This document shows positions 1 through 8,378 of a stretch of 64,000 bases of DNA, piece after piece. The stretch comes from Bacteroidota bacterium (GTDB taxonomy: Bacteria > Bacteroidota > Bacteroidia > AKYH767-A > 2013-40CM-41-45): the NCBI GenBank assembly GCA_016713765.1, contig JADJON010000001.1, forward strand, positions 1,674,001 to 1,738,000, given 5' to 3'. Within the stretch, counting starts at the first letter, position 1, and each line of letters opens with the position of its first letter. Both the position numbers and the translations under genes were made by a program. Below the pieces are notes generated by a model that had not been told where the DNA came from, ran no database searches, and saw only the letters and a program-made list of their open reading frames with translations.

Positions 1-1
1 G

Positions 2-217
2 GAAAAGAACAATCTGGCCTACTTCAGCGCCACGTTAAGCGATTGGACGATCAAGACCGGCAAATGGCAGGAGGCGATTATTTCAGGTGTCATCCCGGAA
101 GGTTGTACGGGTGGCAAGGTGAAGGCTTATGTTTGGAACAAGGGAGCAGGGGAGTGGTGGCTCGATGATCTCGCGCTGGCCCTGACACCGGCGCCTTATC
201 CCTATGAGAAACCCTGA
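2..217 (+). CDS. C-terminal end of an unidentified protein (5' part outside window)
   Basis: An open frame enters from the left edge and stops with TGA at 215-217, giving 71 residues. The visible tail is rich in aromatic residues and ends with WWLDDLALALTP and a short Pro/Tyr-rich stretch. A final Trp-rich beta strand of this kind (EWWLDDL) is often seen at the end of carbohydrate-binding-like or lipoprotein beta-sandwich domains. That is only a resemblance and I do not recognise the family. It is followed 65 bp later by fhs on the same strand, with no obvious hairpin between them. Confidence 0.6.
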   Translation, partial: EKNNLAYFSATLSDWTIKTGKWQEAIISGVIPEGCTGGKVKAYVWNKGAGEWWLDDLALALTPAPYPYEKP

Positions 218-282
218 TTTTCAAGGTCCTTCCGTGTCTTAACTTTTACGACCTTCGCAACCGCATTTTACCCAAGCACCGC

Positions 283-1908
283 ATGAAACCTATTCAGGAT
301 ATCGCCCGCGCCGCAGGCATTCCGACTGATCGACTCATCCAGTACGGAAACTTCAAAGCAAAGCTCGATCATGCCGCGTTGGATCCGTCCCAGCCGACGG
401 GAAAGTTGGTATTGGTGACTTCCATCACACCCACACGGGCCGGCAATGGTAAAACTACTACGAGCATTGGCCTGGCGGACGGACTTCGCTCCATCGGTAA
501 GCGAGCCGTGCTGGCCTTACGCGAGCCTTCCCTGGGCCCGGTGTTCGGGATGAAAGGTGGAGCGACTGGTGGCGGGAAATCGAGTGTGGTGCCTTCGGAG
601 GATATCAACCTGCACTTCAACGGCGACTTTCACGCGATCAGCGCAGCGAACAATACCTTGTCGGCCTTGTTGGACAATTACAATTACAACAAGCAGGGAA
701 CCGGTCAACAACTCAGTGAGATCACCTGGAAGCGCGTGCTGGATGTCAACGACCGCAGCCTGCGCCATGTGATCACCGGTTTACGGGGAAGCGCCAACGG
801 TATCCCGGGTGAGACCGGTTTCGATATTACTCCGGCTTCGGAATTGATGGCGATCCTTTGCTTGTCGACAAGTTTGGATGACTTGAAGAATCGTATCGAG
901 CACATCCTGCTTGGCTATCGCGAAGACGGAACCCCCTTTACTGTGCACGAACTGGGAGTTGCCGGCGCCATTACGGCGATCCTCAAGGACGCCCTCAGTC
1001 CGAACCTCGTGCAAACGCTCGAAGGTACACCTGCCTTCGTACACGGCGGACCCTTTGCCAACATCGCGCACGGCTGCAATTCCTTGTTGGCCACGCGGGC
1101 CGCGTTGCAATTCGGCGAGTTCGCGGTAACGGAAGCCGGATTCGGTTCCGATCTCGGCGCGGAGAAATTCGTTGATATCAAATGCCGCGTGGGAGGACTG
1201 ACTCCTGCTGTTGCAGTGGTCGTGGTGACGGCCCAGTCGCTCAAGTTACACGGAGGAGTCGCGCAGGTCGACATCAAGAAGCCGAACCGTACCGCGCTCC
1301 TGGCCGGCATGAAGAACATGGATCATCACCTCGATATCTTACGGGGCATGGGCATTCCGGTCGTGGTCGCGCTGAACCGATTCGATTCCGACAGCAGCGA
1401 AGAGATGCAGGATATGCTCGAAGCCTGCGCATCACGCAACGTTCCGGCGGCCGTGAATGAAGCCTTCGCACGCGGAAGTGCCGGCTCCGCCGATCTTGCC
1501 CGGGTGGTGGTGGAAGTAACCGAGAAATCATCGGCTCAATTGAAGCCGGTCTATGATCTCGAAGACAGCATTCCGAAAAAGCTCGAGAAGGTCGCCATGC
1601 AGGTTTATGGTGCAAAGGGAATCAAGATGTCCAAGAAGGCTGAGCGCGCCTTGAAGCGGATCGGACAGCTTCAGATGGATAAGTATCCCGTCTGTATCGC
1701 GAAGACACAATATTCGTTCAGCGATCGCCCCGAAGACGCTAAAGCCGAGGGTGGATTTTACATCAACGTGGACGAGTTAATCATCAACAGCGGGGCCGGG
1801 TTTATCGTGGCCGTTTGCGGAGAGATCATGCGCATGCCCGGTCTGCCGGAGAACCCCAATGCGTTGGGTATCGACGTGAAAGACGGTGTGATCGTCGGCC
1901 TGGTCTGA
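283..1908 (+). CDS. fhs: Formate--tetrahydrofolate ligase
   Basis: This enzyme makes 10-formyl-tetrahydrofolate from formate, THF and ATP in the cytoplasm, feeding purine synthesis and one-carbon metabolism. The 541-residue product is close to the usual 550-560. It carries the family P-loop TPTRAGNGKTTT (about residues 49-60), then ALREPSLGPVFGMKGG and the EDINLHFNGDFHAI segment, all hallmarks of the Fhs family. The ATG at 283 gives an N-terminus (MKPIQDIA) that lines up with known members. It converges with the UbiD-type gene, with only 8 bp between stop codons, so no separate terminator fits there. No riboswitch-like structure is evident in the short upstream gap. Family assignment is very secure. 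Confidence 0.97.
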   Translation: MKPIQDIARAAGIPTDRLIQYGNFKAKLDHAALDPSQPTGKLVLVTSITPTRAGNGKTTTSIGLADGLRSIGKRAVLALREPSLGPVFGMKGGATGGGKSSVVPSEDINLHFNGDFHAISAANNTLSALLDNYNYNKQGTGQQLSEITWKRVLDVNDRSLRHVITGLRGSANGIPGETGFDITPASELMAILCLSTSLDDLKNRIEHILLGYREDGTPFTVHELGVAGAITAILKDALSPNLVQTLEGTPAFVHGGPFANIAHGCNSLLATRAALQFGEFAVTEAGFGSDLGAEKFVDIKCRVGGLTPAVAVVVVTAQSLKLHGGVAQVDIKKPNRTALLAGMKNMDHHLDILRGMGIPVVVALNRFDSDSSEEMQDMLEACASRNVPAAVNEAFARGSAGSADLARVVVEVTEKSSAQLKPVYDLEDSIPKKLEKVAMQVYGAKGIKMSKKAERALKRIGQLQMDKYPVCIAKTQYSFSDRPEDAKAEGGFYINVDELIINSGAGFIVAVCGEIMRMPGLPENPNALGIDVKDGVIVGLV

Positions 1909-1916
1909 AGGATAGC

Positions 1917-3821
1917 TTATTCGGCAACGGCTCCTCCGGCATACAACTGCTTCCGGTATTTGTTGGAAGGCGAGGGCAGGAATGTACCCAGCCCGTATTC
2001 TTGCCATTTCTGGTCAACCAACGCGATCGTAGCTTCATCGGAAGTCAGGATGTTCGGCCAGTCGCGCTGGAAACCGTCATGTGCAAGTGTCTTGCGTGTA
2101 CCGTCGAGTACCAGGTGGTTGAACGCGCCGTCGTCTGTTGATTCGATGGTCAGGCAATCCCGTTTCGGATCGACATTATTGGAAAAGCGCCAGACGCTGT
2201 CGGCGATGTCCTGCACATCGACGGAGTGTTCCAAAACGATCAGGCCTTTGATCCGACGAAACTCCGGTAAGGCGAAGAGCGCACGCGTCAGTTCCTTCAC
2301 ATGACCGGGCTTGTTTTTTTCGATACTCAGAAACGCAAGGGAAATCCCCTTTTCCAATAAGCTGATATTAAGATCGCGGATCTCCGGGTACTTTACCTTG
2401 AGAGCTGGAAGATCAATCGGTGTGGTGTCATTTGTTCCGGTAACGGTCTTGCGCATGCTAAGCTCTTCCGGGCTCTTACTGGTCGCGTCGAGTCCCATTT
2501 TGCCTCCGAAGGCCATGACAGAACAACTATGGTCGAGCACGTCAACCGGACCGGCGGTGAAGTAGGTGTCGTGCAGCGGGTCGAAATTCGCGGATACGTA
2601 ACGGGCCAGCTCGACCGGATCATGGATGTTCACATCCCCGTCGACGATCACCATCCTCTTTGTGAACATCATTTGTCCCGCGCCCCATAGCGAATGCATC
2701 ACTTTGGAGGCCTGACCCGGATACTCTTTCCGGATCTTCACCACGACGAGATTATGGAATACACCCTCTACCGGCAGCACCATATCCACGATCTCGGGAA
2801 CCATGGTCATCTTGATCGGAACCAGGAAGATCCGTTCGGTCGCTTTCCCGATCCAGGCGTCTTCCTGCGGGGGGATACCGACAATGGTGGCGGGATAGAC
2901 GGCATGCTTGCGATGGGTAATGGCGGTCACATGGAACTTCGGGTAGTAATCCGGCAGCGAATAATAGCCGGTATGGTCTCCGAAAGGTCCTTCCAGAATG
3001 TAGTCCTCGTTCGGATCCACATAACCTTCAATGATGATATCGGCGTCGGCGGGAACTTGTATGTCCTGGGTGAGGCATTGTACCAACTCAACTTTTTTCT
3101 TTCGCAAAAAACCGGCAAGCATGTATTCATCGACCCCATCCGGCAGCGGCGCGGTCGCACAGTAGGTATAAGCCGGGTCGCCACCCAGGGCTACGGCCAC
3201 CGGCATCTTTTCGCCGCGTTTCTTGTATTCCTGCATATGGCGGGCGCTGACCTTATGCCGGTGCCAATGCATACCGGTCAGTTTGGGTCCGAATACCTGC
3301 ATCCGGTACATGCCGACATTGCGAATGCCCGTTACCGGATCCTTCGTGTGGATCACCGGCAGGGTGATGAACGGACCACCGTCTTCCGGCCAGCATTTGA
3401 GGATCGGAAGTTTGGTCAGGTCGGGATCTTGCATCACCACTTCCTGACAGGCGCCTCTGCCGCCAATAACTTTAGGCATCCAGGATGCAATGGAACCGAG
3501 TTTTGGAAGCAACTTCAATTTGTCGAGCAACGACTCTTTGGGCGAGAGCAGTTGCTTGAAGAGTACTTCCATGTCGTGCCCGATGTCGTCCAGCCGGTCA
3601 ACGCCGAGCGCTTTGGCCATCCGGTCCTCGGTGCCCATGGAATTGATCAGGAGAGGAAAGTCTGTACCGGTGTTCTCGAAAAGCAGGGCAGGGCCGTACA
3701 CCTTCGAAACGCGGTCAGTGATCTCGGTGATTTCCAGCGAAGGGCTGACCGGGGTCTTGATGCGGACGAGCTCGTTCGCCTTTTCAAGGGTCTCGATCCA
3801 GTGCTGAGTGTCGCGGTACAT
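1917..3821 (-). CDS. ubiD: UbiD family decarboxylase (probable menaquinone-pathway type)
   Basis: UbiD enzymes use prenylated FMN to decarboxylate aromatic or alpha,beta-unsaturated acids. In Bacteroidetes this long form (about 610-640 residues) is usually annotated as a menaquinone biosynthesis decarboxylase. Seen here: an N-terminal WIETLEKANELVRI segment, a QVFGPKLTGMHWHRHK segment in the prFMN-binding region, and the conserved EGPFGDHTGYYS motif at about residues 272-284, which holds the catalytic acidic residues of the family. I use the ATG at 3821 (MYRDTQHWIE) instead of an in-frame start 42 bp upstream, because family members begin this way. It is the last gene of a leftward trio with the SprB-repeat protein and the acyltransferase. 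Substrate is inferred only. No ubiX-like flavin prenyltransferase is in the window. Confidence 0.9.
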   Translation of the reverse strand: MYRDTQHWIETLEKANELVRIKTPVSPSLEITEITDRVSKVYGPALLFENTGTDFPLLINSMGTEDRMAKALGVDRLDDIGHDMEVLFKQLLSPKESLLDKLKLLPKLGSIASWMPKVIGGRGACQEVVMQDPDLTKLPILKCWPEDGGPFITLPVIHTKDPVTGIRNVGMYRMQVFGPKLTGMHWHRHKVSARHMQEYKKRGEKMPVAVALGGDPAYTYCATAPLPDGVDEYMLAGFLRKKKVELVQCLTQDIQVPADADIIIEGYVDPNEDYILEGPFGDHTGYYSLPDYYPKFHVTAITHRKHAVYPATIVGIPPQEDAWIGKATERIFLVPIKMTMVPEIVDMVLPVEGVFHNLVVVKIRKEYPGQASKVMHSLWGAGQMMFTKRMVIVDGDVNIHDPVELARYVSANFDPLHDTYFTAGPVDVLDHSCSVMAFGGKMGLDATSKSPEELSMRKTVTGTNDTTPIDLPALKVKYPEIRDLNISLLEKGISLAFLSIEKNKPGHVKELTRALFALPEFRRIKGLIVLEHSVDVQDIADSVWRFSNNVDPKRDCLTIESTDDGAFNHLVLDGTRKTLAHDGFQRDWPNILTSDEATIALVDQKWQEYGLGTFLPSPSNKYRKQLYAGGAVAE

Positions 3822-3880
3822 AGGAAAAATGATTACCGCAAAGGTAACAAGATCGAACCGCAATTGTTCCGTATCCTGTC

Positions 3881-6800
3881 TTACTTGATGATGACTAGCC
3901 GTTTCGTGGAGATCAAGCGTCCGGATGTAAAAATTGAAACGAAATAGATTCCAGCCGTCAGTTTTCGTATATCCATATCGGTAGCCTTTGACCGTTCGAG
4001 TGCCTGGTGATCAAGTTCCTGACCGGTGAGGGAGTGGATTCTTGCCTCAAGTTGCGGTAGCGGTGTGCCCAAGTCCGATTCAATGGATATGATATCCACG
4101 GCTGGGTTTGGATGCAAGGTCCAGTCGTATGCCCGGCCTTGAAGCAGAAGGATAGCCGTGGGGTCTTCCGGTACCGTGATAGTGTCGCACCGGATACAAC
4201 CTGCAGTATCTGTCAGGCAAATCGTATAGGTTCCACCGGGCATTTGAATGAGACTGTCTCCGGAAAGGGTGCCAAGCTGTGGAGTCCATTGAACATTCCA
4301 GTTACTGTTTGTAACTATATTGTTGATAGCGACCGCGCCATCCGTACACCCACTACAACTGGTACCGAGCGCCGACAGCGAGAACGAGGGTGGTTCGGTA
4401 GTGTGGATAGTGATCGTATCTGTGAATTGACAACCATTGGCATCGGTGACAAGGATCGGATAGTTTCCCGGCGTACCGGTAAGTCGTGCGGTTCCAAGTG
4501 TGTCAAGCGTCCAGGGACTATTAACAGTATATGGCACGACGCCACCTTGAACAACGAGCGCTGCCACGCCATCGTTTCCGGGTTGACACGTAGCGGGGAG
4601 GGATTCCGATGCAAGTTCTGTCAAGTTGATCGGAAGGGAGGTGGCGGGGATATCGATGAAGGTAGAAGATGTGCAGCCATTGGCATCCGTAACCGTGACC
4701 CAATAACTTCCTGCTACCAGGCTGTCGGCCGTAGCGCCTTGTTGCCCCAGTGGGTCATTCCAGTCGAATTGATATGGACCGGTGCCGCCGCTTGCACTGA
4801 CAGTCGCCGACCCATTCGGGCTGTTAAAGCAATTGCTACTGGGAAGAATGGAAACCGGTTGAACGCGGATTATTGAATTGCCGGAAGGTACCGTTACTTC
4901 ATGCCAGAATTCACAACCATTGACATCGCGGACTCGAATTGTATAAATACCCGGAAACAGGTTCGATTGGTCTTGGTTGGCGGGGTGGTGGATTCCATCC
5001 GCAGGTATCCCAAACCAAAAGAAACTGAAGGGTGGTTGGCCGCCGGTCAACATGAGTTGTACACTTCCACTGGCAGTATTCGAACAACCGGATGGAATAA
5101 TCACCTCGCTAATGGATGGCCCGCCAGTCGTAGGTGTTCCAAGTTGAACGGTGTCGTAATACGTGCAGGCGCTTTTCCAGTAACTCATCGAAACGATGTA
5201 CGTCCCGGGCGGTAGATTCGTGATGGTTTGTGTGGTTTGTCCGGTATTCCATAGATAGGCGGTTTGTCCTAGATAGCTTCCGGGCGACAAGGTTGCGGTC
5301 AGCGAGCCATTGGATGAGCAAGCTGATGTTGGCACGCTGTTCACAACGATATTCGGTGTAAACGAATTGCTTGGAGGGGCTGCAACGTAGCAGTCCCGAT
5401 AAGTACTGCAACCGGAGTAAGGGTCGGTCACCAGGACCCGATAGGTGTTGCTGGATGTGGGCGTAATGGTGATTTGATCGGTGGTCGCGCCCGTATTCCA
5501 TTTGTAGGTTACTCCGCCGGGTCCGCTCGTGGTGGTAGAGTTGGGGTTGGCGGGACGCATATCGGTTTTAAGTGTAACGGTGCCATCTCCATTGCAAAGC
5601 GCATTCACTACAACAACCGGCATTGGCATGACCTGTATGCGTACCGAGTCCGTGGTGCCGGAACAACTTCCTGGCGCCCCTGAGATGACGCATTTATAAT
5701 AACCGTCTTCTGTGGCTTTCACCCACCATTCGGTTCCTGATTTCACGACGATATTGTCACGTGTCCAGGTGTATTGACTACCACCGGAATTGGTGACCAG
5801 GTAGCAGTAGCCACCTGCGCAGAATTCAGGTTCGTTCATCAGGACGATTTGTGGTTGATCGGATACGACTACCGGATATCGGGCTGTGTATCCGGCATTC
5901 GAGGCAGAGTCGTAGTCCAATTCCAGCACACTGGTATATGTGCCATGTGCAAGACGAATGCGAGGAAAGAGAAACGTGTCTGAGAAATCAACCGCCATGA
6001 TCTCGCGACTTCCTCCCACTGAGGGTTCGTAGGGTTGGGTGATTCCCGCCAACGGGTTGCCATTGGTAGGATAAACGATTGTGCTATCGCTGTCTCGGAA
6101 GATGTGGAAACGGTATCCGATACCCGGTTCGGTTGGGCCGAAATATTTCATTTCCACTTGCTGAGTATCACTTTGCGTGCAAAAGGGTCCGAGGTTTTGA
6201 AGGATCACTGGATGGTCGAGCCAGTCCATCATGTGTGATGAAGCGAACCACATGGCGCCGCCGCGTTGTACATCGTTCTGTCGTGGTTGCCCAAAAGGCG
6301 TTGTAGTATAATTCCGCCAGGCGGAGTAGTATCGGGATTCTGCGGTGAAGATGGTAAAGGAAGGGGATTGCGGAAACCAGGCGCCGAGGTAATCCGCGCC
6401 ACCACCGGTCTGAATGCTTTCCGCATACAGGAGTGGATGGAAGTCGGTGCTATCCTGACTGGTAGGGGCCTCAAAATGACTTTGATCAGCGAGCAGGAAG
6501 TAGTTTGGCTGCATGATCTGTTGTGAATAGAGTACACGATCGATCAGGGGTTCATGCGGGTTGTTGCAAGTCGGACACGGGCTGCAATTGGAACAGCCGT
6601 CCATGATGGCGACGACATTGGGGAAATTGCAATATGTCAGAAAGGCTACATACGCTTCTGTGATGAGCGGATGTTCGGTATGAAGGGAGTCGTATTGGTC
6701 CCGGAAAGCATCCATTGCCTGGATGTACTCCGTAAAGATGGGAAGCTCGGTGGCGCAATTTCCCCAGAATTCATACTCCATGTTCACAACATCAAGATCA

Positions 6801-7420
6801 ACCCCGCAGGGATTGGACTCGTTGAATTGCTGAACCCGCAGCATCAGTTTAAGATGCTCCGCCAAGGGTGTTGTGGGATCTCCTTCAACCAAAGGCTCTT
6901 CCAATTTTTTTAGAATGGCCGGAAGTCCGGGGCGGTTTTTCAATGACCCCGGTAGTCGGAGTGGAGCAGTCGGCGGGAATCGATCCATATAGGTGTCGAG
7001 GCTGTCGAAGAAAACATCCGATCCGCCGATCAGGCCAATCTGAGTGATTCCGTATTGCTCCTTCGCTTTTTTAATGAACCGGCATAAGTGGTCTTCAAGG
7101 TTCTCCATTCGACGCGTGGAACCGTTCCACGCGGTATAGGAACGCCCCAGGATTCGGTAAATGTCATACAGCGCCAGGTAGGTGATATGATTCTCAGCGG
7201 CATACCGGAGTAATGCGTCTTCTTTCTCAAAAATACCGTCATGGTCCTCGTCAACCGTGAGGATGGAAAATGTTGGATCAACTTCAGTATTGCTGTTCCA
7301 CTTCTGTTTCCAAAAGCGATCCACATACATGCCTCGATGTGGGTCGTGTTCCGGACTGAATTGAGCAAGTGCCGATGTGCAAAGAAAAAAAAGAAGGAAG
7401 CTGGTAGTTAGTGTCCGCAT
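3881..7420 (-). CDS. Secreted protein: GH-like N-terminal domain, SprB-like repeats, T9SS type A sorting domain
   Basis: A 1,179-residue exported protein. Residues 1-20 (MRTLTTSFLLFFLCTSALAQ) are a Sec signal peptide. Residues about 21-440 form a unique domain with Trp/Tyr-rich strands. The segment GVDLDVVNMEYEFWGN inside it recalls the acidic beta-4 motif of (beta/alpha)8 glycosidases such as GH18 (my inference, not a confident match). A Cys-rich loop (CSNCSPCPTC) follows near 275-285. Residues about 530-1080 hold Ig-like and around five degenerate SprB-type repeats, each with a C...NGC pair and a VTVTDANGC-like strand. The last ~80 residues (HPNPAVD ... GIYFVSI ... KRLVIIK) are a type A T9SS sorting domain, so it should cross the outer membrane by T9SS and be anchored or released. 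Function unknown. Confidence 0.85.
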   Translation of the reverse strand: MRTLTTSFLLFFLCTSALAQFSPEHDPHRGMYVDRFWKQKWNSNTEVDPTFSILTVDEDHDGIFEKEDALLRYAAENHITYLALYDIYRILGRSYTAWNGSTRRMENLEDHLCRFIKKAKEQYGITQIGLIGGSDVFFDSLDTYMDRFPPTAPLRLPGSLKNRPGLPAILKKLEEPLVEGDPTTPLAEHLKLMLRVQQFNESNPCGVDLDVVNMEYEFWGNCATELPIFTEYIQAMDAFRDQYDSLHTEHPLITEAYVAFLTYCNFPNVVAIMDGCSNCSPCPTCNNPHEPLIDRVLYSQQIMQPNYFLLADQSHFEAPTSQDSTDFHPLLYAESIQTGGGADYLGAWFPQSPSFTIFTAESRYYSAWRNYTTTPFGQPRQNDVQRGGAMWFASSHMMDWLDHPVILQNLGPFCTQSDTQQVEMKYFGPTEPGIGYRFHIFRDSDSTIVYPTNGNPLAGITQPYEPSVGGSREIMAVDFSDTFLFPRIRLAHGTYTSVLELDYDSASNAGYTARYPVVVSDQPQIVLMNEPEFCAGGYCYLVTNSGGSQYTWTRDNIVVKSGTEWWVKATEDGYYKCVISGAPGSCSGTTDSVRIQVMPMPVVVVNALCNGDGTVTLKTDMRPANPNSTTTSGPGGVTYKWNTGATTDQITITPTSSNTYRVLVTDPYSGCSTYRDCYVAAPPSNSFTPNIVVNSVPTSACSSNGSLTATLSPGSYLGQTAYLWNTGQTTQTITNLPPGTYIVSMSYWKSACTYYDTVQLGTPTTGGPSISEVIIPSGCSNTASGSVQLMLTGGQPPFSFFWFGIPADGIHHPANQDQSNLFPGIYTIRVRDVNGCEFWHEVTVPSGNSIIRVQPVSILPSSNCFNSPNGSATVSASGGTGPYQFDWNDPLGQQGATADSLVAGSYWVTVTDANGCTSSTFIDIPATSLPINLTELASESLPATCQPGNDGVAALVVQGGVVPYTVNSPWTLDTLGTARLTGTPGNYPILVTDANGCQFTDTITIHTTEPPSFSLSALGTSCSGCTDGAVAINNIVTNSNWNVQWTPQLGTLSGDSLIQMPGGTYTICLTDTAGCIRCDTITVPEDPTAILLLQGRAYDWTLHPNPAVDIISIESDLGTPLPQLEARIHSLTGQELDHQALERSKATDMDIRKLTAGIYFVSIFTSGRLISTKRLVIIK

Positions 7421-7515
7421 TGCAACGTCAAAAGAAAATGAAATGTAGCGAATTGACCTTAGCGGTTCGTGTCATATTCAGAAATGTGGTCAATGTGCCG
7501 ACTTGATGGGCAAAT

Positions 7516-8271
7516 TCATTTCTGCCGTAGGCGAGCAACTTCTTCCAGTTGTTTTAGCATAAGTTTTTTAACAGTTTCCCGCAACCGGGGGACGTCTTGT
7601 CCAGTCATCCCACTGGTCTCGATCGGGTGCTCCCAGATACATTCGATCCTGCCAGGCATCAGTGCAATCGGGTGGAGTGGAGAAAGCAGCGTGTCGGAAT
7701 GGATGATCGTCATGACTGCCAAGGGCACCTGGGCTTCAATGGCTACGCGAAATGCTCCGTCATGAAAATCGAGCAGGGGTCGGTTGGTTTTATTTCGGGT
7801 CCCTTCCGGACAAAGAAATACGGAGACTCCGTCTCGCAGGGATTGAACCATCCGGTCCATGCTGCGTAATCGGGCAGCCTTGTCCTTGCGGTCCACGGTG
7901 ATGTAGAGCTTTCGGATAATCCACCCCATGCCGGGGATTTTGGTCAATTCTTCCTTCGATAAAAAGCGGAACGTGTTGTGGCAGGCGATTGCATACGAAG
8001 GTATATCCAACAAGGAGCGATGATTGGCTACGAAGACGTAAGTTTTTTCGGGATCAAGTACCTGGCTGTTTCTTACTTTGACCCGAATGCCAAAGAGGAG
8101 GAAGAGCACAGACGCCCAGGAGCGGGAGATGAGCCTGTGGGCCAATCGAGGCGCTCGTTCCTTGCTGGCCAATAGAAATACCAGGAAATAGCCGGGAAGT
8201 ACAACAAGTACTGAAAGCGTAAAAACGATCAGCGCGTAAATGCCAAAAAGGTTGCGAAAGATCCGGCCCAT
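7516..8271 (-). CDS. plsC: 1-acyl-sn-glycerol-3-phosphate acyltransferase (PlsC/LPLAT family)
   Basis: Transfers an acyl chain to lysophosphatidic acid, or another lysolipid, at the inner membrane. The product has a hydrophobic N-terminal segment (YALIVFTLSVLVVLPGYFL), the catalytic HX4D motif as NHRSLLD (about residue 81), the substrate-binding EGTRNK motif (about residue 155) and a third hydrophobic block, in the normal LPLAT order. I start it at ATG 8271 (MGRIFRNLFG, 251 residues), the usual length. In-frame upstream ATGs exist at 8328 and 8364 but would add a non-conserved Cys-containing leader. It lies 95 bp upstream of the SprB-repeat gene on the same strand and is divergent from the protease gene, so both share the 100-bp region at 8272-8378. 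Exact lipid substrate is not decidable from sequence. Confidence 0.9.
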   Translation of the reverse strand: MGRIFRNLFGIYALIVFTLSVLVVLPGYFLVFLLASKERAPRLAHRLISRSWASVLFLLFGIRVKVRNSQVLDPEKTYVFVANHRSLLDIPSYAIACHNTFRFLSKEELTKIPGMGWIIRKLYITVDRKDKAARLRSMDRMVQSLRDGVSVFLCPEGTRNKTNRPLLDFHDGAFRVAIEAQVPLAVMTIIHSDTLLSPLHPIALMPGRIECIWEHPIETSGMTGQDVPRLRETVKKLMLKQLEEVARLRQK

Positions 8272-8378
8272 TTCGTAGAATCTGCACAAACATACGCTCT
8301 TTTGAACTCCGCTGTTTTCGACAATCATCCTTATCCCTTTTTTTTCGTTTATTTGATCTGCCAACCATCAACTTTCCC

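Noticed and set aside
2694..3947. A 417-residue open frame antisense to the UbiD gene
   Set aside because: It is wholly opposite a conserved enzyme and rich in His/Arg, as expected of the complementary strand; no family signature.
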